This document shows positions 1-9,316 of a stretch of DNA of 64,000 nucleotides, piece after piece. The stretch is from DATFRY01 sp035489015 (GTDB lineage: Bacteria > Myxococcota_A > Polyangia > Haliangiales > Haliangiaceae). Numbering within the stretch: the first letter of the stretch is position 1; each line of letters opens with the position of its first letter. A program made the position numbers and the translations under genes. Location: positions 1 to 64,000 of the forward strand of contig DATHKR010000149.1 of the NCBI GenBank assembly GCA_035489015.1. The letters run 5' to 3'. The notes under the pieces were generated by a model. It was given only the letters and a program-made list of their open reading frames with translations. It did no database searches and was not told the DNA's origin.

Positions 1-4
1 TCGG

Positions 5-77
<73 letters not shown>

Positions 78-161
78 GCGTGCGGGAATTTGCCCAACGG
101 CGCCGGTGAGGTCAAGGCGGAAGAGGGCGGAAGTGGGCGGAAGGCCGTGGTCGGGTGGGGC

Positions 162-518
162 TCAGGCCGCCGGGCGGAGGGCCTTTTCGATCTGATCGAC
201 GGGCGCTGGCTTCAGCAGATAGCCGTCGAAGAGGTCGCGGCGGACGGCGGCGCGGAGGCGGGATTCGCGGTGACCGCTGAAGGCGATGACGCGGACGCGG
301 CGGTCGGTGACGACGCCGCGGAGGAGCTCGGCGAGGGTGACTCCGTCGATGTCGGGCAGGCCGACGTCGACCAGGGCGGCCTCGGGCTGGAAGGTGGCCG
401 CGAGGTCGATGGCCTCGTGACCGGTGCTCGCGACCTCGACCTGGTGGCCACGCTCGCGCAGAGCCTGCGCCAGTACGAGCCTCACATCTGGTTCGTCGTC
501 TACCACCAGTACGCGCAT
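162..518 (-). CDS. stand-alone response regulator receiver protein
   Basis: A 118-residue CheY-like single receiver domain with no output domain. It begins MRVLVVDDEPDV, giving the acidic pair at residues 7-8. The phosphoacceptor is Asp51 (in LVDVGLPD), the Thr/Ser switch is Ser81 (AFSGH), and the conserved Lys is Lys103 in LLKPA, so it should be phosphorylatable. The reading frame runs on upstream to about 884, but the family N-terminus and a purine-rich site (GGGGGGAAG) just before the ATG fix this start. No kinase gene is adjacent; it probably signals by protein contact. The partner is unknown. Confidence 0.88.
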   Translation of the reverse strand: MRVLVVDDEPDVRLVLAQALRERGHQVEVASTGHEAIDLAATFQPEAALVDVGLPDIDGVTLAELLRGVVTDRRVRVIAFSGHRESRLRAAVRRDLFDGYLLKPAPVDQIEKALRPAA

Positions 519-867
519 GGTTCGACTTCCCCCCGAAAGGGTCCAGCCTAACGGGCTGGTGATGGTCGTCAATTCATAAACCCTGGTCATACTTGAGCGC
601 TTCTCACCGACGGAGATCGGCGACGTCATCCACGGGCGCTCGAGCGGCGTAACTCGCCGCAGTGGCGGACGTAGGGACAGCACCTCGAGCTCGGCGTCAG
701 CCGGGCAGGGGCGCGACGGGTCATGTAAGGCACGCCGCGCGGTGGGCGTTCCCCTCGGTCCGCCACGCTCACCGTCCGTCTTGCGGTGGACCACCCCTTG
801 CCCGGGGCCGATGAAGCGACGTACTGTCCGGCCGCCCAAGGGGCAAACTCTTGAAAGGAGATAGAAA
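519..867. other. divergent intergenic region, no gene
   Basis: This 349-base gap separates the minus-strand receiver gene from the plus-strand bufferin cluster. It should hold promoters for both. I see no credible coding sequence: the open frames lack family features. A weak ECF-like pair, GTAACT at 649-654 and CGTA at 670-673 with a 15-base spacer, is the only candidate for the plus strand. Confidence 0.6.
545..572 (-). promoter_or_regulatory. possible promoter for the receiver gene
   Basis: On the minus strand, TTGACG (572-567) lies 16 bases before TAGGCT (550-545), about 27 bases upstream of the receiver ATG. The inverted repeat CCAGCC-N5-GGCTGG (543-559) overlaps the -10 side and could be an operator or a leader hairpin. 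The -10 match is weak, so this is tentative. Confidence 0.3.
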
Positions 868-1209
868 ATGAATCTGTTCAGCAAGGGAACCGTTATCGCT
901 GGCGCCGCCTGGGCGCTCTTTGCCTGTGGTGGTAGCTCGTCCTCGACGCCCGAGACGACCCCGGCGTCGACCGAGGAGCCGCCGGCGGCCAGCTCGACCG
1001 ATCAGACCGGCGCGGCCCCCGAGGCGGGCGCCGCTGACACCGCGACCGCCGAGCAGGTCAAGTGCTCGGGGATCAACGAGTGCAAGGGCAAGAGCGATTG
1101 CAGCGGCGCCGAGCACTCGTGCAAGGGTCAGAACGAGTGCAAGGGCAAGGGCTGGATCACGGTCTCGACGGCCGATTGCAACGCCAAGGGCGGCTCCGTC
1201 GCTCAGTGA
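868..1209 (+). CDS. bufA: bufferin-type Cys-rich RiPP precursor, predicted lipoprotein
   Basis: A 113-residue precursor peptide. A short hydrophobic leader ends in LFAC, so Cys20 looks like a lipoprotein acylation site, followed by a Ser/Thr/Pro/Ala/Glu-rich spacer (21-64). The core region (65-109) carries six Cys (66, 72, 78, 85, 91, 104) in a pattern CSGINECKG ... CKGQNECKGKGW. That pattern is typical of the BufA2 type of bufferins, in which an MNIO (DUF692) enzyme modifies Cys to bind copper. The start has an excellent AAAGGAG site 7 bases upstream. The MNIO and DUF2063 partner genes follow directly. Known bufferins are soluble periplasmic proteins; lipid anchoring here is inferred from the lipobox. 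The modification itself is inferred from family and context. Confidence 0.82.
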   Translation: MNLFSKGTVIAGAAWALFACGGSSSSTPETTPASTEEPPAASSTDQTGAAPEAGAADTATAEQVKCSGINECKGKSDCSGAEHSCKGQNECKGKGWITVSTADCNAKGGSVAQ

Positions 1210-1303
1210 TCGCGTTGCGGGCTGCCGCGCCGCCGGTCTCAGGACCGCGTCGGCGCGGCGCGGCCCGTGCTTCGGGCGGCTATGATCCGCCGCGCAGGGA
1301 ACC

Positions 1304-2137
1304 ATGTGGCAGCGAACTGATCTCGGCCACGGCATCGGTCTTCGGCTGGCTCACTTCGAGCACATCCTCCAGCAGGGTGTCTCGGGGGTGGACTGGTTCG
1401 AGATCATCTCGGAGAACTTCTTCGAGCCGGGCGGCAGGCCGTGGGCGGTGCTCGATCGCGTCCGCGCCGCCGTACCGGTGGTGATGCATGGCGTCTCGAT
1501 GGGCATCGGCAGCCCGGAGCCGGTCCCCGACGCCTATCTCGACTCGCTGGTCGGGCTCATCGGCCGGGTCGAGCCGGCCTGGGTGTCGGATCACCTGTGC
1601 TGGGGCGGCGTCGGAGGCCGGTACTCGCACGACCTCTTGCCGCTCCCACATACAAAGGAGGCGGTCGACCACGTCGTCCGCCAGATCGATCGGGTCCAGG
1701 AGCGCATCGGCCGCGCCATCCTGATCGAGAACGTCTCGAGCTACGTCTCGTTCGCCGACAGCGAGATGCCCGAGTGGGAGTTCCTGGTCGAGATCGCGCG
1801 CCGCGCCGGCTGCGGCGTGCTCCTCGACGTCAACAACATCCACGTCAGCGCGCGCAACCACGGCTTCTCGGCCGAGCAGTACCTCGACGCGATCCCGGCC
1901 GACTGCATCGGGCAGGTCCACCTGGCCGGTCACACCGATCGCGGCAGCTACCTCTTCGACTCTCACCTCGGTCCGGTGCCGGATTCGGTGTGGAGCCTGT
2001 ACGCGCGACTGGTCGCCCGCGTCGGGCGCGTGCCATCGCTGGTCGAGTGGGACGAGGCCACCCCCGACTACGAGGTCGTGGTCGCGGAGTCGCACAAGGC
2101 GGCCGCGCTCGAGCGCGACCTCGCGCCGGCCGCATGA
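1304..2137 (+). CDS. bufB: multinuclear non-heme iron oxidative enzyme (DUF692, BufB/MbnB-like)
   Basis: A 277-residue TIM-barrel DUF692 protein. This family installs thiooxazole or oxazolone/thioamide groups on Cys of precursor peptides and works in the cytoplasm before export. The expected metal ligands are visible: His62 (MHGVSMG), Asp96-His97 (SDHLCW), Glu142 (IENVSSY), Asp175 and His180 (LLDVNNIHVS), His206 and His210 (QVHLAGH), Asp219 and His221 (DSHLGP), and Glu248/Asp250 (VEWDE). Length is normal for the family. It lies 94 bases after the precursor and its stop overlaps the start of the DUF2063 partner (ATGA), so they are translationally coupled. The substrate is almost certainly the upstream Cys-rich lipoprotein. 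Confidence 0.92.
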   Translation: MWQRTDLGHGIGLRLAHFEHILQQGVSGVDWFEIISENFFEPGGRPWAVLDRVRAAVPVVMHGVSMGIGSPEPVPDAYLDSLVGLIGRVEPAWVSDHLCWGGVGGRYSHDLLPLPHTKEAVDHVVRQIDRVQERIGRAILIENVSSYVSFADSEMPEWEFLVEIARRAGCGVLLDVNNIHVSARNHGFSAEQYLDAIPADCIGQVHLAGHTDRGSYLFDSHLGPVPDSVWSLYARLVARVGRVPSLVEWDEATPDYEVVVAESHKAAALERDLAPAA

Positions 2138-2958
2138 AGCTGGCCGAGCTGCAGGAGCGCTTCTGGCGGCTCATCACCGCGCCCGAGCCGGTGTCGACCG
2201 CGCTGCCCGAGCTGGCCGCCAGCGATCCCGGCGTCGCGCCGCTCCGGCGGTGGATCGACGCCGACAGCGAGGCGTCGGCGGTCGTGCGCCTCGACGTCTA
2301 CGCCGGCATGTACTTCTTCCGCCTGCTCGATGTCCTGCGCGAGGACTACCCGGGGCTGGTCAAGCTGGTCGGCGACGACGCGTTCCACAACCTCGTGGTC
2401 GACTACCTCCTGGCTCACCCGTCGGACAATCCGTCGCTGCGGTGGCTCGGCCGTCACCTCCCCGGTCACCTCGACGACCATCCGCTTCGCGGTCGTTTCC
2501 CCGCCGCTGCGGCGCTGGCGCGGCTCGAGTGGATGCGCGGCGAGGCGTTCGACGTCGAGGACGCGCCGGTCGCGACCGCCGCCGAGCTCGCCGTGGCGAC
2601 GCCGTCGGCCTGGAGCGCCATGCGCCTGCGGATGCACCCCTCGCTCCGCCTGCTCGACCTCGATCACAACGTGCTGCCGCTCTGGCTCGCGCTCGAGCGC
2701 GGCGCCGAGGCGCTGCCCGAAGCGCCCGCGCAGGGGATTCACGCGGTCGTCTGGCGGCGCGGTTTTCGCGTCTACCATCGCAGCGCCACCCGGGCCGAGA
2801 TCGACTGCCTGCGCGCGGCGGCGGGCGGAGTCACGTTCGCCGCGCTGTGCGAGACCCTGTGGGCACACGCGGGTGACGACACGCCGGCCCGGGCCGTCGG
2901 ATACCTGCGAACCTGGCTCGAACAAGAAATCGTGGCGTCAATCGCATTGCCGCCGTAA
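2134..2958 (+). CDS. bufC: DUF2063 partner protein of the MNIO enzyme
   Basis: A 274-residue protein of the DUF2063/HvfC-BufC type. It has the usual helical N-terminal part (MKLAELQERFWRLI, then LDVYAGMYFFRLLDVL and DYPGLVKLVGDDAF) and a C-terminal region with VVWRRGFRVYHR. In characterised MNIO systems this partner acts as the recognition and scaffold subunit that presents the precursor to the MNIO enzyme. The ATG overlaps the upstream TGA by ATGA, which decides the start although the open frame extends back to 1441. The frame ends in a TAA. The cluster ends here; no dedicated transporter is adjacent. Confidence 0.88.
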   Translation: MKLAELQERFWRLITAPEPVSTALPELAASDPGVAPLRRWIDADSEASAVVRLDVYAGMYFFRLLDVLREDYPGLVKLVGDDAFHNLVVDYLLAHPSDNPSLRWLGRHLPGHLDDHPLRGRFPAAAALARLEWMRGEAFDVEDAPVATAAELAVATPSAWSAMRLRMHPSLRLLDLDHNVLPLWLALERGAEALPEAPAQGIHAVVWRRGFRVYHRSATRAEIDCLRAAAGGVTFAALCETLWAHAGDDTPARAVGYLRTWLEQEIVASIALPP

Positions 2959-3204
2959 TCGACCGAGATCTCGACAATGTACGTCGTCGTACGCAATTTT
3001 CGATGGCGACGTCAAATTGGTCGGACCACCTGACCGAGGTTGATACCAAATCGCTACACCCAGGTAGCGGTTGTTAGGCATCCCTCTGGCGGGGTGAGAG
3101 GAAATCGCTGTAAACGCAGGGCTGTCGAGTGTCACAGGCCCTGTCTCTACGCCTTGGACTCTCGTTACACCGCTTGGTTTTTCTGTTGGTGAAAGGAGAG
3201 AGGA

Positions 3205-6200
3205 ATGCCGGTCCTCGGTAGAGTTTCACAAAAGGCTTGCTTGACGGCTCTCGCAAGTCTGGTAGGTGTCACGGCCGCCGTCGCCGGGCCAGACGTGAAG
3301 CCGACGCCGCGCGACCGCGCGGCGCCGTCCAGCCTCGCGCTTCCCGCGCGTCTGCTGGTCTGGCCATCACTTCCACGCCTCACCCTCTGGTGGCACGGCG
3401 CGCAGCCCGCGGGCGGCGCAGCCCAGCCAGCGCCGGCTCAGCCGGCTCCGGCGCCGACGACCCCGGAGGAGACGCCCGCTGCCGAGCCGGCTCCCGCCCC
3501 GGCCGAGCCGGCTCCGGCGCCCGAAGCGGCGCCGGCTGAAGCTTCCCCCACGCCGGCCCAGCCGGCCGAAGCCGGTCCGACCGACGCCGAGGTCATCGCG
3601 CAGGCCCAGGCCGAGCTCGAGGCTGGCGGCGGCGATCAGGAGGGCGAGGTCATCGTCGTCACCGGCTCGGCAATCGAGCGCAAGGAGACGACCACGGCCG
3701 CGCCGGTCTCGGTGGTCGACAAGGAGGAGCTCGATGCCTCCGGTCTCGTCACCATCGGCGACATCCTCCAGAACCTGCCGGCGAACTCGAACGCCATCAA
3801 CGTTCAGTTCAACAACGGCGGCGACGGGTCGACCCGCGTCGACCTCCGCGGCCTGGGCGCCGAGCGCACCCTGGTCCTCCTCAACGGTCGCCGCCACGTT
3901 CCGGGCGGCACCGGCGCCGACGCGTCGGTCGATCTCAACGCCATCCCGCTCGCGGTGATCAAGCGAGTGGAGGTCCTGAAGGACGGCGCCTCGGCGGTGT
4001 ACGGCTCCGACGCGATCGGCGGCGTGGTCAACATCATCACGCGCGACGACTTCGACGGCACCGAGGCCAACATCTATACCGGCACCACCCAGCACACCGA
4101 CGGCACGATCGTCGACGCGAGCTTCGTGACCGGCCAGGCGTCGCGCCGCGGCAACGTCGTCTTCTCGGGCGGCTACTCCGACCAGAAGCCGATCTTCTCC
4201 GGCGACCGCGACTTCTCCGAGGTCGCCTACGAGTACGACTTCGCCACCGGCGCGCTTCAGACCAGCGGCTCGTACACGACGCCGAACGGCTGGATCTACG
4301 ACGCGTCGGTCCCCGGCTCGGAGCTGTGTCCGAACCAGGACACAGCGGGCTGCACCCCGGACGGCAACGGTGGGTTCCGCGACTTCGATGCGAGCGGATC
4401 GTCCGATCGGACCAACGGCGACCTCTACAACTTCCAGCCCGAGAACTACCTCCTGACGCCGCTGCGCCGCTACAACGTGTTCTCGACCGGTAACTATCGG
4501 TTCCACGAGAACGTGCGCGGCTTCTTCGAGGCGTCGTACATGAACCGCAAGTCGGTCCAGCGCCTCGCTCCCGAGCCGCTCGGCACCGAGACCGAGGGCA
4601 TCCCGTTCTCGGCCGACAGCATCTACAACAACACCGGAATCGACATCAACTTCATCAGCCGCCGCATGATCGAGGCCGGCCCGCGCATCTTCTCGCAGAA
4701 CCTCGACACGTTCCGCGTGGTCACCGGGCTCGATGGTCGCCTTCCCAGCTCGCTCCTCGATGGCTGGAAGTGGGAGGGCTCGTTCAACTACGGCCGCACC
4801 CAGGGGTCGGACGTCAACCAGGGCCGTCTGGTCCGCAGTCGCGTCCGCCAGGCGATCGGCCCGAGCTACCTCGACAACGGGGTTCCGAAGTGCGGGACCA
4901 TGGAGAACCCGGGCGACCCCGACTGCGTTCCGCTCAACCTGCTCGGCGGCGTCGGCACGATCACCCCGCAGATGCTGGACTACATCCAGTACACCGGCAA
5001 CGGGGATGGCTTCACCCAGCAGCGCACCTTCCTGGGCCAGGTCAGCGGCCCGATCGTGAAGACCCCTTGGAACGGCGACATCGTGCTCGCCGTCGGTGCC
5101 GACTATCGCGAGGAGGCGGGTGGCTCGCAGCCGGATCCGCTCACCGCGTCGGGCGACACCACTGGCAACAAGGCCGACCCGACCTTCGGCGACTACAACG
5201 TCAAGGAGGGCTTTGCCGAGCTCTCGATCGTTCCGGTGACCGGTGAGGACTGGGCCAAGTGGCTCGAGGTCAACCTGGCCGCTCGCGCGGTGGACTACAA
5301 CACGTTCGGCAACGCCTTCACCTGGAAGGCGGGCGGGCTGTGGCGCTTCGCCGGCGGTCTCGCCGTGCGCGGCACGTACTCGACCGCGTTCCGCGCGCCG
5401 AGCATCGGCGAGCTGTTCTCGGGTCAGGCCGATAGCTTCCCGGGCGTCAGCGATCCTTGCGACACCTCGGACGGACCGATCACGGACGCGAACGTGCGGG
5501 CCAACTGCGCCGAGGATCTCCAGGGGGCGGCAGACACCTTCATCGACGACCGCGCTCAGCTGCCGTCCCGTGTCGGCGGCAACCCGAACGTGGACGCGGA
5601 GACCGCCAAGGTGTTCACCACTGGCGCGGTGTTCGAGCCGGACTACGTGGAGGGCCTCGGCGTCTCGGTCGACTACTTCAACGTCAAGATCGACGACGCC
5701 ATCCAGCAGGCGGGCGCGAGCGTGCTGCTCGCCAACTGCTACAACCAGGCGCCTGGCTCGCGCGCTGACTGCGACAAGATCATCCGCGGGGCGACCGGTC
5801 GTATCAGCAGCATCATCGATACCCAGACCAACATCGGCGGGACCGAGACGGACGGTATCGACTTCAACGTCAACTACGAGCACGCCTACCCGGAGATTGG
5901 CCGCTTCCGGCACAACCTCGAGGGCACCTGGCTCCACAAGTACGACGCGGTCTTCCCGGACCGCACCGTCCACGCGGTCGGCGTCTACGACCTCGAGGCG
6001 GTGTTCCCGCGCTACAAGGTGAACTTCAGCACGATGTGGGGCCTGAAGGGCGTCGGTCTCGGCGTGAACGCTCGCTACATCCACAGCATCCGCGAGTGCG
6101 ATGGCAACGACTGCGCGGCCGAGGGAGCCGAGATGGCCGACCGCAAGGTCAAGGCGAACGTGACTGGCGACGCTTTCGCCCAGTACACGCTGAAGAGCCC

Positions 6201-6351
6201 GGTCGGTCAGTCGACCCTCACCGTGGGCGTCAACAACGTCACCAACCAGAACCCGCCGATCATCTACAACGGGTTCCTGGCGACGTCGGACGCGGCGACC
6301 TACGACTACCTGGGTCGCTACTTCTACGCTCGCTTCACCCAGCTGTTCTAG
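3205..6351 (+). CDS. TonB-dependent outer-membrane receptor
   Basis: A 1048-residue outer-membrane receptor that imports a ligand using TonB energy. It has a signal peptide (cleavage likely near TAAVAG), then a long linker rich in Ala/Pro/Glu (about 70-140), a TonB-box-like EVIVVTGS, and the plug (about 155-280: SVVDKEELDASG, RVDLRGLGAERTLVLLNGRR, VEVLKDGASAVYGSDAIGGV). A 22-strand type barrel ends in aromatic FTQLF, as needed for BAM insertion. A GAAAGGAGAG site precedes the ATG. The ligand is unknown. It follows the bufferin cluster after 246 bases on the same strand, but nothing shows it is a copper receptor. The 246-base gap holds small inverted repeats, for example CAGGGC ... GCCCTG at about 3117-3143. 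Confidence 0.93.
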   Translation: MPVLGRVSQKACLTALASLVGVTAAVAGPDVKPTPRDRAAPSSLALPARLLVWPSLPRLTLWWHGAQPAGGAAQPAPAQPAPAPTTPEETPAAEPAPAPAEPAPAPEAAPAEASPTPAQPAEAGPTDAEVIAQAQAELEAGGGDQEGEVIVVTGSAIERKETTTAAPVSVVDKEELDASGLVTIGDILQNLPANSNAINVQFNNGGDGSTRVDLRGLGAERTLVLLNGRRHVPGGTGADASVDLNAIPLAVIKRVEVLKDGASAVYGSDAIGGVVNIITRDDFDGTEANIYTGTTQHTDGTIVDASFVTGQASRRGNVVFSGGYSDQKPIFSGDRDFSEVAYEYDFATGALQTSGSYTTPNGWIYDASVPGSELCPNQDTAGCTPDGNGGFRDFDASGSSDRTNGDLYNFQPENYLLTPLRRYNVFSTGNYRFHENVRGFFEASYMNRKSVQRLAPEPLGTETEGIPFSADSIYNNTGIDINFISRRMIEAGPRIFSQNLDTFRVVTGLDGRLPSSLLDGWKWEGSFNYGRTQGSDVNQGRLVRSRVRQAIGPSYLDNGVPKCGTMENPGDPDCVPLNLLGGVGTITPQMLDYIQYTGNGDGFTQQRTFLGQVSGPIVKTPWNGDIVLAVGADYREEAGGSQPDPLTASGDTTGNKADPTFGDYNVKEGFAELSIVPVTGEDWAKWLEVNLAARAVDYNTFGNAFTWKAGGLWRFAGGLAVRGTYSTAFRAPSIGELFSGQADSFPGVSDPCDTSDGPITDANVRANCAEDLQGAADTFIDDRAQLPSRVGGNPNVDAETAKVFTTGAVFEPDYVEGLGVSVDYFNVKIDDAIQQAGASVLLANCYNQAPGSRADCDKIIRGATGRISSIIDTQTNIGGTETDGIDFNVNYEHAYPEIGRFRHNLEGTWLHKYDAVFPDRTVHAVGVYDLEAVFPRYKVNFSTMWGLKGVGLGVNARYIHSIRECDGNDCAAEGAEMADRKVKANVTGDAFAQYTLKSPVGQSTLTVGVNNVTNQNPPIIYNGFLATSDAATYDYLGRYFYARFTQLF

Positions 6352-6355
6352 TCAA

Positions 6356-7027
<672 letters not shown>

Positions 7028-7044
7028 GATCGCCGCCGCGCGCG

Positions 7045-7815
7045 CTACTCGATGACGCCTTCGAGCGGCGAGGAGGCGGTGGCGTACGACCGGCGGGGCA
7101 TGCGCCCGGCCAGGAACGCCTTGCGACCGGCCGAGACCGCCTCGCGCATGGCCTGGGCCATGAGCACCGGATCGGTGGCCGAGGCGATGCCGGTGTTCAT
7201 GAGCACCCCGGCGCAGCCCAGCTCCATCGCGACCGCCGCGTCCGACGCCGTGCCCACGCCGGCATCGACGATCACCGGGGCGCTGACGTTCTCGATGATG
7301 AGGCGGATGTTGTGCGGGTTGCGGATGCCGAGCCCGGAGCCGATCGGCGCGGCCAGCGGCATGACCGCGAGGCACCCGGCGTCGACCAGGCGCTTGCAGG
7401 TGACCAGGTCGTCGCCGCAGTAGGGCAGGACCTGGAAGCCGTCCTTCACCAGGATGCGGGCCGCCTCCACCGTGGCCGCGTTGTCGGGGAACAGCGTCTT
7501 CGGATCGCCGATGACCTCGAGCTTCACGAACTCGTCCATGCCCAGCTCGCGGGCCAGCCGGCAGACCCGGACCGCATCCTCGGCGGTGTAGCAGCCGGCG
7601 GTGTTGGGCAGGAGCACGTAGCGCTCTCGATCGATCGCGTCGAGCAGCGAGGGGCCCGGCTGGCTGAAGTCGATGCGGCGCAGCGCGACCGTGACCATCT
7701 CGGCCCCGGAGGCATCCAGCGCGGCCCGGGTCTGGTCCAAGGAGGCGTACTTGCCGGTGCCGACGATGATGCGCGAGCCGAACGTGCGGCCGCCCAGCGT
7801 CCAGGTGTCACTCAT
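7045..7815 (-). CDS. thiG: thiazole synthase
   Basis: ThiG builds the thiamin thiazole ring from deoxyxylulose phosphate, dehydroglycine and ThiS-thiocarboxylate. The 256-residue TIM barrel starts MSDTWTLGGRTFGSR. It shows VGTGKY, the Schiff-base Lys98 in EFVKLEVIGD, DDLVTCKRL, PLAAPIGSGLGI, APVIVDAGVGTASDAA and GVLMNTGIA. Length is normal. It sits between thiS (83-base gap) and thiE (17-base gap). No thiH or thiO gene is present in the window, so the source of dehydroglycine must lie elsewhere. Confidence 0.96.
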   Translation of the reverse strand: MSDTWTLGGRTFGSRIIVGTGKYASLDQTRAALDASGAEMVTVALRRIDFSQPGPSLLDAIDRERYVLLPNTAGCYTAEDAVRVCRLARELGMDEFVKLEVIGDPKTLFPDNAATVEAARILVKDGFQVLPYCGDDLVTCKRLVDAGCLAVMPLAAPIGSGLGIRNPHNIRLIIENVSAPVIVDAGVGTASDAAVAMELGCAGVLMNTGIASATDPVLMAQAMREAVSAGRKAFLAGRMPRRSYATASSPLEGVIE

Positions 7816-7898
7816 CCAGTCCCCTCACTAGCGGAAAGATGACCGCCCTGCGCGACACAGGCCGTTCATCGTTGTCGACCCTCATGATGCGCGCCGGC

Positions 7899-8132
7899 TT
7901 ACCCCCCGCCGACGAACGTGACCACCTCGAGGTGGTCGCCCGTCTCGAGCCGCACCTCGGTGTGCCGGCTGCGCGGGACCACATCGCGGTTGCGCTCCAC
8001 CGCCACCCGGCGTCCGGTCAGACCGAGATCCGAGATGAGGTCTGCCACCGTCACCCCGGCAGCGACCCGGCGGGCGGTGCCATTGACCGTGATTTCCAGG
8101 AAATCACCGCCATCGAAGGAATCGGGGGGCAT
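7899..8132 (-). CDS. thiS: sulfur carrier protein ThiS
   Basis: A 77-residue ubiquitin-fold sulfur carrier. The C-terminus FVGGG is the Gly-Gly tail that is adenylated and thiocarboxylated to donate sulfur to ThiG. The body shows ITVNGTARRV, VADLISDLGLTGRRVAVERN, IVP-like VVPRS and DHLEVVTFVGGG. The ATG at 8132 gives about ten residues before the first beta strand; the frame stays open much further upstream but without family likeness. First gene of thiS-thiG-thiE. Confidence 0.87.
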   Translation of the reverse strand: MPPDSFDGGDFLEITVNGTARRVAAGVTVADLISDLGLTGRRVAVERNRDVVPRSRHTEVRLETGDHLEVVTFVGGG

Positions 8133-8504
8133 GTCCGGCGCCGAGGTCGTAGCACGGATGAGCCGCCGTGTGCCCCCCGCGCGTTCCATCCCATGTTCCA
8201 CCGGAGCAGACGGTCCCTGCGCTTCCCCCGGGCAGCAACCAGCTCCCCGCCACGCGCCGCCAGCTCCGTCCAGGTGCCAGAAAGTGCAAGGGCCTTCCCG
8301 TAGTTCGACCGGAAAAGACGAGGCGCCCGCGACACGGGCGTCTCGATTTCCCGTCAACCCCGTGGTGAAGAAGTCACGGTTTTCAGATTCATCGAGTCTT
8401 CAACCGATTGATTTTGCAGATCCCGTGATCCACCCACCCCACCGGCACCAGGATTGCTTCAACCCCACCGCCGTGGCCCCCCATCCCCCGAGGAGAAACC
8501 TCTC
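8133..8504. other. divergent intergenic region thiS / Crp, one hairpin
   Basis: A 372-base non-coding gap between thiS (minus) and the Crp/Fnr gene (plus). I looked for a thiamin pyrophosphate riboswitch ahead of thiS and could not find the conserved CTGAGA and ACCTGATCTGG-type blocks. The gap has one strong 11-bp hairpin (listed separately). Short open frames on the minus strand here have no recognisable product. Confidence 0.5.
8311..8345 (-). terminator. terminator-like hairpin with T-rich tail
   Basis: On the minus strand CGAGACGCCCG (8345-8335) pairs with CGGGCGCCTCG (8329-8319) around a five-base loop, with one G-T pair. The stem is followed by TCTTTTCC. This is the form of an intrinsic terminator, placed about 180 bases before thiS. 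It could be an attenuator in a thi leader or stop minus-strand readthrough. Confidence 0.4.
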
Positions 8505-9248
<744 letters not shown>

Positions 9249-9279
9249 GGCGAGGCGGGCGCTGCCATAGTCCGGTTTG

Positions 9280-9309
9280 TTGACACGACGAGCGCGGCTG
9301 GCGCGTAAT
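9280..9309 (+). promoter_or_regulatory. candidate promoter of alr, possibly leaderless
   Basis: TTGACA (9280-9285) is followed after 18 bases by CGTAAT (9304-9309). Transcription would begin near 9316-9317, which is the GTG start of alr itself, and no ribosome site is visible. The -35 is perfect, the -10 is four of six. Confidence 0.42.
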
Positions 9310-9316
9310 CGCGGCC

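Noticed and set aside
162..884. Long 240-codon frame around the receiver gene
   Set aside because: The first 120 codons have no family likeness; the receiver ATG at 518 has its own ribosome site.
2959..3204. Cobalamin riboswitch ahead of the TonB receptor
   Set aside because: The B12-box and the kissing-loop core are not visible; only small unrelated inverted repeats occur.
3367..6084. 900-codon open frame opposite the TonB receptor
   Set aside because: Shadow of the receptor gene caused by G+C-rich third positions; composition is Val/Asp/Arg noise.
8051..8335. Small minus-strand frame upstream of thiS
   Set aside because: Overlaps thiS in another frame, has no recognisable product and contains part of the hairpin.
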